Source: Catenulispora acidiphila DSM 44928 (GTDB lineage Bacteria > Actinomycetota > Actinomycetes > Streptomycetales > Catenulisporaceae). Taken from it: 64,000 bases of DNA. A model generated the notes under the pieces. The model saw only the letters and a program-made list of their open reading frames with translations. It was not told the DNA's origin and searched no databases. Location of the stretch: contig NC_013131.1 in the NCBI RefSeq assembly GCF_000024025.1, positions 5,146,001 through 5,210,000 on the forward strand, written 5' to 3'. Within the stretch, counting starts at the first letter, position 1. Each line of letters begins with the position of its first letter. The position numbers were made by a program, and so were the translations under genes. Below are positions 25,236-33,381 of the stretch, in pieces.

Positions 25236-25556
25236 TCACCGGACCAGGCGGACCAGCGCCGCCACCGCGGCCGCCGTGAGGACCACCACCAGGAACGGCG
25301 CCTTGCGCCAAGCCAGTACGCCGCCGGCGGCGACCCCCAGTGGTCGGGCGAGGTCGGCGAAGCTGCGACCCTCGGTGAGGCCCGAGAGCAGGACCAGTGC
25401 TGCCAGCAGGACGACCGCGGAGGTCTCCAGGAGACGCTGTGCCCGGGAGGAGAACGTGATCCGGGCGTGCAGCATCGGGCCGACCAGCCGGAAGGCGAAG
25501 GTGCCGATTGCCAGGGTGGACATGGCGGCGAGTACGAGGGGCAGGCTGGATTTCAC
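25236..25556 (-). CDS. AzlD-family branched-chain amino acid exporter small subunit
   Basis: A 106-residue protein with three to four hydrophobic segments, matching the AzlD/YgaH family. It has the conserved IGTFAFRLVGP near the N-terminus (TxxxR-P motif) and a membrane helix LVVVLTAAAVAALVRL at the end. The start overlaps the azlC stop as ATGA. Together AzlC and AzlD form a two-component exporter for branched-chain or other hydrophobic amino acids. The cognate regulator is probably the divergently encoded XRE-cupin protein. Confidence 0.85.
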   Translation of the reverse strand: MKSSLPLVLAAMSTLAIGTFAFRLVGPMLHARITFSSRAQRLLETSAVVLLAALVLLSGLTEGRSFADLARPLGVAAGGVLAWRKAPFLVVVLTAAAVAALVRLVR

Positions 25557-26215
25557 GCGACGGACCTCTCATGCCTGAGGCCTCCGGCGAACGGCACCCC
25601 GACCAGCGCCAGCAACTCCGGCAAACCCACTGGCAGGAAGGCGAAGGCGGCCATGGCTACCGCTCCGCCGACGAGTGCGGCCCGTAGCGTGTGCCGGTCG
25701 CGGAGTGCGGGCAGGATCAGCGCGAGGATGACGGCTGGGAACATCGCGTCCAGGCCCAGCGCGTCGGTGTTGTGGACCAGGGCGCCGAGAAGGCCGCCGG
25801 CCAGCGCGCACAGCGGCCAGACGGCGACGATTCCCAGACCGCACAGCCAGTAGGCGGCGCGTTTGCGGGGAAGGTCGTCCTGGGACAGCGCCAACACCAC
25901 GGTTTCGTCGTTCAACAGGTGGGTGCTGGGGATCCGGCGCCAGCCGCTCTCGATGACGTCCGGCACCGCGAGCCCGTACGGGATGTGGCGCGCGTTGACC
26001 AGGAGTCCGGCCAGCGCGCCGGCGAAGGGATCGCCTCCGGCGGCGATGACCCCGACGAACAGCAACTCCGACGACGCCGCGAGGACCAGGAAGCCGGTGA
26101 GGACCGGCAGCCAGATCGGAAGGCCCGCCGCGACCGCGGTCGCGCCGTAGGAGACGCCGATCAAGCCGACCGACGCGCACATCACGGCGATGCCGCGGAG
26201 CAGGTCGCGGTCCAT
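25553..26215 (-). CDS. AzlC-family branched-chain amino acid exporter large subunit
   Basis: A 220-residue, six- to seven-helix membrane protein of the AzlC/YgaZ family. The motif SSELLFVGVIAAGGDPF and the NARHIPYGLAV segment (residues ~90-100) are the family signature. I chose the ATG at 26215 because GGAGA lies five bases upstream and because starts at 26227 and 26236 would put a 13-bp palindrome inside the coding region. It is coupled to azlD. The 72-bp region to the divergent regulator start is the only space for control elements. Confidence 0.86.
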   Translation of the reverse strand: MDRDLLRGIAVMCASVGLIGVSYGATAVAAGLPIWLPVLTGFLVLAASSELLFVGVIAAGGDPFAGALAGLLVNARHIPYGLAVPDVIESGWRRIPSTHLLNDETVVLALSQDDLPRKRAAYWLCGLGIVAVWPLCALAGGLLGALVHNTDALGLDAMFPAVILALILPALRDRHTLRAALVGGAVAMAAFAFLPVGLPELLALVGVPFAGGLRHERSVA

Positions 26216-26234
26216 CGTTCTCCACATCGAACGC

Positions 26235-26247
26235 ATGTAAGATACAT
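26235..26247. promoter_or_regulatory. Candidate operator between azlC and the XRE-cupin regulator
   Basis: A 13-bp inverted repeat, ATGTAAGATACAT (arms ATGTA/TACAT), sits in the short divergent region. The repeated word GAACG also occurs at 26229, 26249 and 26294. The site is well placed to let the regulator control both directions. Confidence 0.55.
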
Positions 26248-26287
26248 TGAACGATGCCGAGGCGTTCGTCAAACTGGACGCCGTTCT

Positions 26288-26935
26288 ATGAATCGAACGC
26301 AGATGGCGATGATCAGTATCAGTCAGGCCGCCGACGCGGCGGAGCCTCAGGATGAGGCAACACCCGGAAGCGCTTCGGCGCCGGCCGCCCGCGCCTCGAT
26401 GCAGGCTCTGTCCGCGGCACTACGCCGTGAGCGTCGGCGCGCCGACCTGAGCCTGAGCGAGGTGGCCCGACGCGCCGACTTGTCGAAGTCCACGCTGTCC
26501 CAGCTGGAGTCCGGGATCGGGAATCCGAGCCTGGAGACACTGTGGGCACTGTGCACGGCCCTGGGCATCCCTTTCGGCCAGCTCTTCGACCCCCCACCGC
26601 CGCGTACCCAGGTGATCCGTGCCGGGTCGGGCGCGGCGGTGGCCGCCGAGCAAGCCGACTATCGCGTACTGCTACTGGCCACCTGCCCGCCGGGCGCGCG
26701 CCGGGACGTCTATCGTGTGGAGGCCGAGCCCGGATCGGTGCGCAGGTCCGATCCGCACGCGCCCGGCGTCGTGGAACACGTGGTGGTGTGCGCGGGGCGC
26801 GCGTTGGTAGGGGTGGCCGAGGAGCCGGTGGAGCTGGGCCCGGGCGACTACATCGTCTATCCCGGCGACGTCCCGCACCTGTTCGAGGCATTGGAGCCCG
26901 GCACATGGGCGGTCACGGTGTCGGAGCACGTGTGA
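26288..26935 (+). CDS. XRE-family regulator with C-terminal cupin domain
   Basis: A 215-residue regulator. Residues ~40-95 form an HTH_3 domain (LRRERRRADLSLSEVARRAD, then LSKSTLSQLESGIGNPSLETL). Residues ~135-210 form a small cupin (HVVVCAGRALVGV and PGDYIVYPGDVPHLFEAL) that would sense a small ligand. This domain pair is typical of regulators next to AzlCD exporters. The ATG at 26288 leaves a ~37-residue disordered head, and a start at 26303 is also possible. It is divergent from azlC and 25 bp upstream of an acetyltransferase gene. Confidence 0.87.
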   Translation: MNRTQMAMISISQAADAAEPQDEATPGSASAPAARASMQALSAALRRERRRADLSLSEVARRADLSKSTLSQLESGIGNPSLETLWALCTALGIPFGQLFDPPPPRTQVIRAGSGAAVAAEQADYRVLLLATCPPGARRDVYRVEAEPGSVRRSDPHAPGVVEHVVVCAGRALVGVAEEPVELGPGDYIVYPGDVPHLFEALEPGTWAVTVSEHV

Positions 26936-26960
26936 GTTCTCTGACTATGAGGAGCACGCA

Positions 26961-27569
26961 ATGAGCCCACGGGACCAGATCGTCCCCGCGCAGCCGCAGG
27001 ACGCCACCGCACTGAGCCGCGTGATCGCACGGGCCTTCCACGACCTGGCACCCTCGGTGTGGCTGATCCCTGACAGCGAGGGGCGTACCCGCCTGTTCCC
27101 CGGCTACTTCCGCCTGTTCGTCGACGAGGCGATGGCCCGCGGACGCGTCTACACCACCCTCGAACTCACCGCGGTCGCCCTATGGCTTCCCTCGACCCCC
27201 AACGAGGAACCAGACTCGTCCGGCTACGACGCCGGCCTGCCGTCAGCCACCGGCATCTGGGTCGACCGATTCCGAATCTTCGACGCACTCCTGGCCGAGC
27301 ACCACCCCCACGACACCGCCCACGACCACCTAGCCATCCTCGCCGTCGACCCCCACCACCAGCACCAAGGCATCGGCAGCGCACTACTAGCCGCGCACCA
27401 CGACCACCTAGACGCCGAAGACCCACCCCGCGCCGCCTACCTGGAAGCCAGCGACGCCACCACCAGAGAGCTCTACCTCCGACACGGCTACACCGACCTC
27501 GACGACCCGATCATCCTGCCCTCCGGGGCACACATGTACCCGATGCTGCGCCGCACCAACGGCAGCTGA
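26961..27569 (+). CDS. GNAT family N-acetyltransferase
   Basis: A 202-residue GCN5-related acetyltransferase. The acetyl-CoA site is visible as LAILAVDPHHQHQGIGSALL (motif A, Q/R-x-x-G-x-G/A near residues 130-140), followed by AYLEASDATTRELYLRHGY (motif B). The substrate is unknown. In this neighbourhood it might acetylate an amino acid or amine that AzlCD exports, but this is speculation. Its second half is extremely C-rich at wobble positions. Preceded by an AGGAG ribosome site and 25 bp behind the XRE-cupin regulator. Confidence 0.87.
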   Translation: MSPRDQIVPAQPQDATALSRVIARAFHDLAPSVWLIPDSEGRTRLFPGYFRLFVDEAMARGRVYTTLELTAVALWLPSTPNEEPDSSGYDAGLPSATGIWVDRFRIFDALLAEHHPHDTAHDHLAILAVDPHHQHQGIGSALLAAHHDHLDAEDPPRAAYLEASDATTRELYLRHGYTDLDDPIILPSGAHMYPMLRRTNGS

Positions 27570-27648
27570 CCAGGGCTCTACGATGGACCGCGTTCCGCCG
27601 CGCTCAACATCGCAACCCGTACGGAGATGCCGGTCGTGGCGAATTCGC

Positions 27649-27680
27649 TCGGCCGCCGCACCTGTTGGTGCAGCGGCCGA
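27649..27680. terminator. Hairpin terminator between convergent genes
   Basis: TCGGCCGC and GCGGCCGA form an 8-bp outer stem, then one mismatch and a 5-bp inner stem (GCACC/GGTGC) around a TGTT loop. It lies between the acetyltransferase and the convergent methyltransferase ends and can serve both. Confidence 0.65.
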
Positions 27681-27699
27681 CGGCGTTTTTGGTCGAGCC

Positions 27700-28758
27700 T
27701 CAGCCCGGGACCACGCATTCGAACGCGTGCAGATACGGGTTCACCGGTCGCACCTCGTCGACGCGCAGGCCCGCCTCGGTGAGCAGGGTCTGCAGGCTGG
27801 CGCGGGAGTGCTTGGCGCCGCCGACGTTGAGGAGGAGGAGGAGGTCCATTGCGGTGGTGAAGCGCATGGAGGGGGTGTCGTCGACGAGGTTTTCCACGAC
27901 GACGACGCGGGCTCCGGGTGGGGCTGCTTCGACGACGTTGCGGAGGGTTCTGCGGGTGCTGTCGGTGTCCCATTCGAGGATGTTTTTGATGATGTAGAGG
28001 TCTGCTTGGACGGGGACTTCGGTGCGGCAGTCTGTTGCTATGAGGCGGGCTCGGGGGGACAGGGTGCCTGCTTCGTGGAGGCGGGGGTCGGCGCGGGCTA
28101 TGACCTGGGGGAGGTCGATGAGGGTGCCGTGGATTTCGGGGTGCTTCTCCAGGAGGCTGGCCAGGACGTGGCCTTGGCCGCCGCCGATGTCGACGACGCT
28201 GGTGATGCCTTCGAGGTTCAGGAAGCCCACGAGGTCGGCTGCTGATTGCCGGCTGGAGTGGGTCATCGCCTTGTCGAAGACTTCGGCTGATGCGGTGGCG
28301 TCTTCGTGGAGGTAGGTGAAGAACTCCTTGCCGTAGACGTCGGGGAAGATGTTGCGGCCGGTGCGGACTGCCTCGTCGAGGTGCGGCCAGAGTTGCCAGG
28401 TCCAGGGCTCCGTGCACCACAGGGCGATGTAGTGGAGGCTGTTCGGGGACTCCTTGCGGAGCTGCCAGGACATGTCGGTGTGCGCGTAGCGGTCCTCGCC
28501 GGCGTCGGTGAAGACTCCGTAGCAGGTCAGTGTCCGGAGGAGGCGGCGCAGGGGTCCTGGTTCGGCGTGGACTGCCTTGGCCAGGTCCTCGACGGTCATC
28601 GGTTCCTCGCCGAGGGCGTCGGCGACTTCGAGGGACGCCGCCGCGCGGACGGCCGCAGCGCATGCCGCGCCGAAAATCAGTTCGCGTAGTCGCATCGCGG
28701 ACTGGGGGGAGGAAGGCGCGGGAGAGAACTGCGGGGAAGGAGGGTTCGCGATGGTCAT
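27700..28758 (-). CDS. O-methyltransferase family 2-like protein
   Basis: A 352-residue protein with the layout of plant/actinomycete class II O-methyltransferases. An N-terminal dimerisation winged helix (residues ~20-110) precedes a Rossmann domain with the SAM motif VVDIGGGQGHVLASLLEKHP near residue 185. The position that normally reads (L/V)LHDWxD with the catalytic histidine here reads NILEWDTDS, so the base histidine is replaced by glutamate. It may methylate a different nucleophile or act non-catalytically. Typical homologues tailor secondary metabolites, but no biosynthetic cluster surrounds this gene. Confidence 0.85.
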   Translation of the reverse strand: MTIANPPSPQFSPAPSSPQSAMRLRELIFGAACAAAVRAAASLEVADALGEEPMTVEDLAKAVHAEPGPLRRLLRTLTCYGVFTDAGEDRYAHTDMSWQLRKESPNSLHYIALWCTEPWTWQLWPHLDEAVRTGRNIFPDVYGKEFFTYLHEDATASAEVFDKAMTHSSRQSAADLVGFLNLEGITSVVDIGGGQGHVLASLLEKHPEIHGTLIDLPQVIARADPRLHEAGTLSPRARLIATDCRTEVPVQADLYIIKNILEWDTDSTRRTLRNVVEAAPPGARVVVVENLVDDTPSMRFTTAMDLLLLLNVGGAKHSRASLQTLLTEAGLRVDEVRPVNPYLHAFECVVPG

Positions 28759-28942
28759 TGGCCGTCTCGCTCCTGAGTGTGGACTCCCCGACCCGAAGAG
28801 GTCAGCAGAATGACAATCACTTTATGAGAGATCGGCCGTGGGCTCCGCTTCTCGAGCCCGGATTGCCACCCTCTGGGTGACAGGGAGCGGCGACGGCCGA
28901 TTTCGACGTGTTTGTTCGAGCCGCGGGGCTTACCGTGGATAT

Positions 28943-29665
28943 ATGTCGCTCATACCGTGGTGGGCGCTGCTGACTTCTGGTGCAGCCCCGGTGATCCTGA
29001 TCGGCGGCTGGACGGCCGCGACGGCCCTCCAGCCCACGGGCTTCGACCCCTTCTCCCAGACCATCAGTGCGCTCGCCGCCTACGGGGCGACCGACCGATG
29101 GCTGATGACCTCGGTGTTCGCCGGCATCGGGGTGTGCTACTTCGTCACGGCGTTCGGGCTCAAAGGGGTGCGTCCGGCGGGGCGGCTGAGCCTGCTGCTC
29201 GGCGGCGCGTGTTCGATCGCGGTGGCGCTGTTCCCGGAGCCGGGCCACGGCGACACCACGACGCAGCACGTCGTGGCGACCGGGATGGGCTTCGCGACGC
29301 TCGCCGTGTGGCCGCTGCTGGCCGCCGAACGCGGGCCGGCCGCGCCCTTGCCGCTGCGGCCGGCGGTCTCAACCATCTTCACCGTGCTGGTACTGGTCGC
29401 CGCCGCCTGGTTCCTGCTCGAACTGCACGGCCACGGGAACGCCGGGGTCGCCGAGCGCGTGGTCACCGGCCTGCAGGCGCTGTGGCCGGTGGTTGTCGCC
29501 GCCGGGCTGCGGCGCGCGGCCGGTGAGAAGCGTCGCCAGCAGGCCGAGGGCGAACCCGCTCAGCGCCGGGACCGGGAGCCCGCCGTCCGGCGCGAACCCG
29601 TCCACGGCGAACATGGCCAGGCTCTGCGCGGCGGCGCCGATCCCGACCACCAGCAGTACCGGTGA
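28943..29665 (+). CDS. DUF998 membrane protein
   Basis: A DUF998-type membrane protein with about six helices in its first ~190 residues. The hallmark FDPFSQTISALAAYGATDRW is at residues ~34-53. The frame continues for another ~50 hydrophilic, Arg/Glu/Gln-rich residues to 29665, entirely over the antisense 3' end of the acyltransferase gene. That tail is probably translated only because no earlier stop exists. The ATG at 28943 follows a TACCGT hexamer by six bases, so the mRNA may be leaderless. Family function is unknown. Confidence 0.78.
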   Translation: MSLIPWWALLTSGAAPVILIGGWTAATALQPTGFDPFSQTISALAAYGATDRWLMTSVFAGIGVCYFVTAFGLKGVRPAGRLSLLLGGACSIAVALFPEPGHGDTTTQHVVATGMGFATLAVWPLLAAERGPAAPLPLRPAVSTIFTVLVLVAAAWFLLELHGHGNAGVAERVVTGLQALWPVVVAAGLRRAAGEKRRQQAEGEPAQRRDREPAVRREPVHGEHGQALRGGADPDHQQYR

Positions 29666-30757
29666 CCACCAGCCGACCGGCCCGATCCCGCCGGGCAGCC
29701 GCAGCATCGGCCGCTCGGCCCAGCTGACCGCCGCGACGACCGGGATGAGCACCAGCGTCAGCAGCACCAGCCAGATCGCCTTCTGCTCCCACCACTGCGC
29801 GCTGCCGATGGCGGCCTGCCCGAATACCCCAGTGGGGTACAACACCAGCGCGACCAGGAGCGCGGGCACGAAGTGCCACAGGTAGACGTTCATGACCACG
29901 CTGTTCAAGCGCCTGATCCGCCGCCACAGGCGCGGGCCGGCCAGCCGCCGGGTGAACCACGGCTCAGCCGCCAGCACCAGACCCGACTGCGCCGCGGCGA
30001 ACGCCAGCAAGGCGACCGACGGCGGGTTCGTGTTGCCGGACCCCACCATGTCGACCTTGAACGCACCGGACGCCACCAGCCCCACCAGCAACGCCGCCCC
30101 GACCAGGGACAGCACGTACGGACGCCGGCGCGGCGAGGTGAGCGTGCCGTCCAACCAGAAGAAGCCCCACTGGTGGATGCCGCCCCACACGAACAGGTAG
30201 TTGGCGTATCCGACGAAGTGCAGGCCCGGCGCCAGCCTGACCACCTCGACCAGCCCGGTCGCCACCGCCATCGCCGCCGGCACCGCCAATCCCCAGCGCC
30301 GATGCGCCGCCAGCAACACCGGCGTGAGCGCGTTGAGCAGCAGGTAGACCGGCAGGAACCACAGGTGCAGCGCCGTCAGCCAGGCGATCTCGCGCAGCTC
30401 CGCCGACGGTACTTCCGCCGCCTGCGCGATCAGCACTCCGACCAGCGCCACGACGATGTAGGCCGCGGTCGGCCACATCAGCCGCATCACCCGGTCCCGG
30501 ACCCACCGGGTCCAGGTCTGCCCCTCGCCGTGGTGCAGCTGCCACGAGCCGGCGTTGACGTAGCCGCCGACCAGGAAGAAGACCGGCATCACCTGCATGG
30601 CCCAGGTGACCCAGCGACCCCAGCGGATGTAGTCGATGGCATCGACGCCGGACAGCCGGCCCTGCTGGTAGGTGACCGAGACCAGCAGCCAGTGGCCGTA
30701 GACCACCCCGCAGATGGCCACGACCCGCAGCAGGTCCGCGTAGCGATTCCGCGTCAT
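29369..30757 (-). CDS. Membrane acyltransferase (acyltransferase family 3)
   Basis: A 462-residue acyltransferase-3 family membrane protein with ten or more helices. The N-terminal catalytic segment has RYADLLRVVAICGVVYGHWL with the conserved R...H pair, and MPVFFLVGGYVN follows near residue 58. Such enzymes O-acylate carbohydrates, cell-wall polymers or antibiotics. The last ~50 residues (from about 29518 down to 29369) are hydrophilic and antisense to the DUF998 gene, beyond the last helix, so the real functional end is probably near 29518. Its start region adjoins a short direct duplication. Confidence 0.82.
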   Translation of the reverse strand: MTRNRYADLLRVVAICGVVYGHWLLVSVTYQQGRLSGVDAIDYIRWGRWVTWAMQVMPVFFLVGGYVNAGSWQLHHGEGQTWTRWVRDRVMRLMWPTAAYIVVALVGVLIAQAAEVPSAELREIAWLTALHLWFLPVYLLLNALTPVLLAAHRRWGLAVPAAMAVATGLVEVVRLAPGLHFVGYANYLFVWGGIHQWGFFWLDGTLTSPRRRPYVLSLVGAALLVGLVASGAFKVDMVGSGNTNPPSVALLAFAAAQSGLVLAAEPWFTRRLAGPRLWRRIRRLNSVVMNVYLWHFVPALLVALVLYPTGVFGQAAIGSAQWWEQKAIWLVLLTLVLIPVVAAVSWAERPMLRLPGGIGPVGWWSPVLLVVGIGAAAQSLAMFAVDGFAPDGGLPVPALSGFALGLLATLLTGRAPQPGGDNHRPQRLQAGDHALGDPGVPVAVQFEQEPGGGDQYQHGEDG

Positions 30758-30821
30758 GTGTTCAGGCCAGCCTTAGTCGGTCCCCGACGATGGAGTTGAG
30801 GATTTCCCGACACCGCCAAGG

Positions 30822-30851
30822 CGAAGGTATCCCAGCGAAGGTATCCCAGAT
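30822..30851. repeat. Short tandem duplication (14-15 bp, two copies)
   Basis: The word GCGAAGGTATCCCA occurs twice in direct succession in the gap between the acyltransferase start and the VOC gene end. It may simply be a slippage event. No gene is affected. Confidence 0.6.
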
Positions 30852-30930
30852 CATCGCGCACCAGGGACACGCGCGCATCGCAGACCATTGCGTGTCTTCG
30901 ATGATGTGTCTTCGGCGATCGGGGCGTCCG

Positions 30931-31707
30931 CTACGCCGCCTCCGCATCCTCACCATCAGGCTCGTACAGCGCGAAGACCGCCCCCTGCGGATCGCGCAGC
31001 GTCGCGACGTAGCCCGTACCGGGCAGGCGGAACGGCCCGGCCAGGATCTGCGCGCCCAACTCCGCCGCCTGTTTCGTCGTCGCCGCGGTGTCCTGCGTCT
31101 TGAAGTACAGCAGCCAGTGGGCTGCGACGTCCTCCGGCACGCCGGTGGCGTTCATGTCCTGCACGCCGCCGAACTCGCGGCCGGCGGCGCTGAGGTGGGA
31201 ATAGGCGTCGCTGCTGACCGACCAGCCGAGCAGGGACTGGTAGAAGGCGCTCGCCGCCGGGACGTCGCGGGTCGCCAGCTCCACCCAGCAGGCGGCTGCC
31301 GGCTCGTCCCAGAGGCCGAAGCCCTGGAAGGCGCGGGGCTGCCAGACGGTGAACATCGCGCCGGCGGGGTCGCGCAGCACCGCGAAGCGGCCGCTGTCGA
31401 AGATGTCCATCGGCGCCATCAGGACCGCGCCGCCTTCCTCGGCGGCTCGGCCCGCGGTGGCGTCGGCGTCCAGGACAGCGAAGGAGACGGTCCAGGCGAC
31501 CGGTTGGCCGGGGGCGTAGAGCGGCGACAAGGCGGCGACCGGGACGTCGTGCAGGGCTGCGATGGTGTAGCCGCCCGCCTCGGTGCGGGGGTCGGTGGTG
31601 ACGGTCCAGCCGAACAGGGTGCTGTAGAACTCGCCGGACTCCGGGACGTCCGCCGTGCCCAACTCGGCCCAGCAGGGGGCGCCGATCGCCGCTTCGGTCG
31701 GCTTCAT
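30931..31707 (-). CDS. Two-domain VOC (glyoxalase-like) protein
   Basis: A 258-residue protein made of two tandem vicinal-oxygen-chelate modules (residues ~10-125 and ~137-250). Each begins with PCWAELGTADVPESGEFYS or ACWVELATRDVPAASAFYQ and ends with AVLRDPAGAMFTVWQP or ATLRDPQGAVFALYEP. This is the common actinomycete layout in which the duplicated domains form one active cleft. The glutamate metal ligands (WAEL/WVEL) remain, but typical His ligands are not evident, so a binding or resistance role is as likely as an enzymatic one. Confidence 0.87.
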   Translation of the reverse strand: MKPTEAAIGAPCWAELGTADVPESGEFYSTLFGWTVTTDPRTEAGGYTIAALHDVPVAALSPLYAPGQPVAWTVSFAVLDADATAGRAAEEGGAVLMAPMDIFDSGRFAVLRDPAGAMFTVWQPRAFQGFGLWDEPAAACWVELATRDVPAASAFYQSLLGWSVSSDAYSHLSAAGREFGGVQDMNATGVPEDVAAHWLLYFKTQDTAATTKQAAELGAQILAGPFRLPGTGYVATLRDPQGAVFALYEPDGEDAEAA

Positions 31708-31890
31708 GGGGTCTCCTCGCCAGGGTCCTGAGCCGGGCTCCGCCGCCCGGTCGCGAGCCAGGTTCGCAGGTCGCGGCAGCGTAAGGGAACGGATTCGGGC
31801 GAGGCGTCATCCGTTCAGCGCAAGCGATTCGTGTCGGCGGGTCCTGATCGCCCAGAGTTGGGCCCGTCTTCGGCAACCTCGGGCGGACGG

Positions 31891-33381
31891 ATGGGGACCT
31901 TGGCCACACGGCTCTCGGCAACGGCGGCAGCGATCGGGCTGGTGGGCGGGGTGCTCGCCACGTCGTCGGCGGTCGCCGCGGTACCGTCGGCGCCCGCCGC
32001 GCCGGCCGTTCCCGCCTCGGGCTCGATCCCGTTCTCCGTCGCCGACCCGGACACCGCGCCGCGCCCGGTGGTCACCGTCGCGATCGGCGGCGTCCCGCTC
32101 CTGCTCCTGCTGGACACCGGCTCCACCGGCATCCGCGTGGCCGCCGACAAGATCCCCGGCAAGGCGGTCGCGGTCACCGGACCGGCGGCGGCCTACGGCT
32201 ACGGCAGCGGCATCCAGCTGCACGGCGACCAGGCCGACGCCGACGTCGCCATCGGCGAGAACCACACCGGTCCGCTGCCGATCGAGCTGGTCCGCTCCAC
32301 CGACTGCTTCACTGACAAGCCGGACTGCCCGGCCGCGCACGGCGTCAAGCCGGCGATGTTCGGCGGGGTGCTCGACGGCATCATGGGTGTCAGTCCCGAG
32401 GAGATCTCCGGACTGGTGAATCCGTTGTGGGCGCTGCACGACGCCGCCGGGAGGCACCTCGGCCGACAGTTCGCGGTGCGGTACGACCCGGCCCAGGTCA
32501 GCGGCGAGGTCATGCTGAACGTTCCCGCTGCCGGGTACGGTCTGGTGCAGCTGCCCCGGACGCCGGACGCCGGCAGCCATCACCGGGGCGCTACCAGCGG
32601 TTACGACGCGCGCGCCTACGTGAGCTCATATACGGGCTCGTATGCCTCCCGCGCGGGCGCGCTACGGGATGGCGCCCCGGCGACGAACCGCCCCGAGGCG
32701 GCCGCCCTGGCGATGCCGCCGTCCTGGAACCCGCGCGCCGTGCAGACCTGCGTCGAGGGCACCGGGCTGCGCAAGACCTGCGGACCGGCGATGTTCGACA
32801 CCGGCACGCCCGAGTTCGCGCTCAACGTCCCCGGTGGTCCGGCCGGGGTCTGGCCCTCCGGGCGCTCACTGGTCGTCGGCGTTCCGGCGGCGGGCTGGTC
32901 GGCCGCCTACAGCACCGGCGCGGGGAACGGCGTCACCGTCGCCGACGAGCCCTCGACCGCGGCTTCCGGCACGCTGATCGGGCTCCCGGCGTTCGCCAAG
33001 GGTCCGATCCGCTTCGACCTGGAGGCCGGCACGGTCGGCTTCCCGGTGGCGGCGGCGTCGAACGTGGCGAGCGCGGCGACCGTGCCGCAGCAGCGCGGGC
33101 TCGTCGAGGCCGCCTTGGCGCCGGCTGCCGTCCAGCCGACGCCGACGCCTCCGCCGTCCACGCCGAGTCCCACGCCGAGTCCCACGCCCAAGCCCAAGCA
33201 CGTGACCCCCAAGAAGAACTACCCGCGGCTCCCCTTCCACACAGGCAAGAAGGCCCGCAGCCTCCCCGATACCGGAGTCCCCATGTCAGCAGCCCTCGGC
33301 GCCGTCACCGCCCTGACCGCACTGCTCGCCGGCATCGGCACCGTGCTGGCGGCCCGCCGCCGGCCCGACCACGAGTCCTGA
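31891..33381 (+). CDS. Sortase-anchored aspartic-peptidase-like surface protein
   Basis: A 496-residue exported protein. The signal peptide ends near residue 30 (LVGGVLATSSAVAA). Two aspartic-peptidase active-site motifs are present, VPLLLLLDTGSTG (Asp75) and AMFDTGTPEFA (Asp303), spaced as in two-lobed pepsin-like enzymes. GGVLDGIMGVS between them resembles the post-active-site 'GIxGLG' element. A Pro/Thr/Ser linker (~410-440) leads to the cell-wall sorting signal LPDTG (458-462), a hydrophobic helix and the RRRPDHES tail. The protein should be covalently attached to peptidoglycan by a sortase. The first ATG candidate is at 31831, but the one at 31891 starts the signal peptide. Confidence 0.82.
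   Translation: MGTLATRLSATAAAIGLVGGVLATSSAVAAVPSAPAAPAVPASGSIPFSVADPDTAPRPVVTVAIGGVPLLLLLDTGSTGIRVAADKIPGKAVAVTGPAAAYGYGSGIQLHGDQADADVAIGENHTGPLPIELVRSTDCFTDKPDCPAAHGVKPAMFGGVLDGIMGVSPEEISGLVNPLWALHDAAGRHLGRQFAVRYDPAQVSGEVMLNVPAAGYGLVQLPRTPDAGSHHRGATSGYDARAYVSSYTGSYASRAGALRDGAPATNRPEAAALAMPPSWNPRAVQTCVEGTGLRKTCGPAMFDTGTPEFALNVPGGPAGVWPSGRSLVVGVPAAGWSAAYSTGAGNGVTVADEPSTAASGTLIGLPAFAKGPIRFDLEAGTVGFPVAAASNVASAATVPQQRGLVEAALAPAAVQPTPTPPPSTPSPTPSPTPKPKHVTPKKNYPRLPFHTGKKARSLPDTGVPMSAALGAVTALTALLAGIGTVLAARRRPDHES

Noticed and set aside
31831-31890. Upstream start for the LPDTG protein
   Set aside because: It adds 20 hydrophilic residues ahead of the signal peptide, which would impair secretion.
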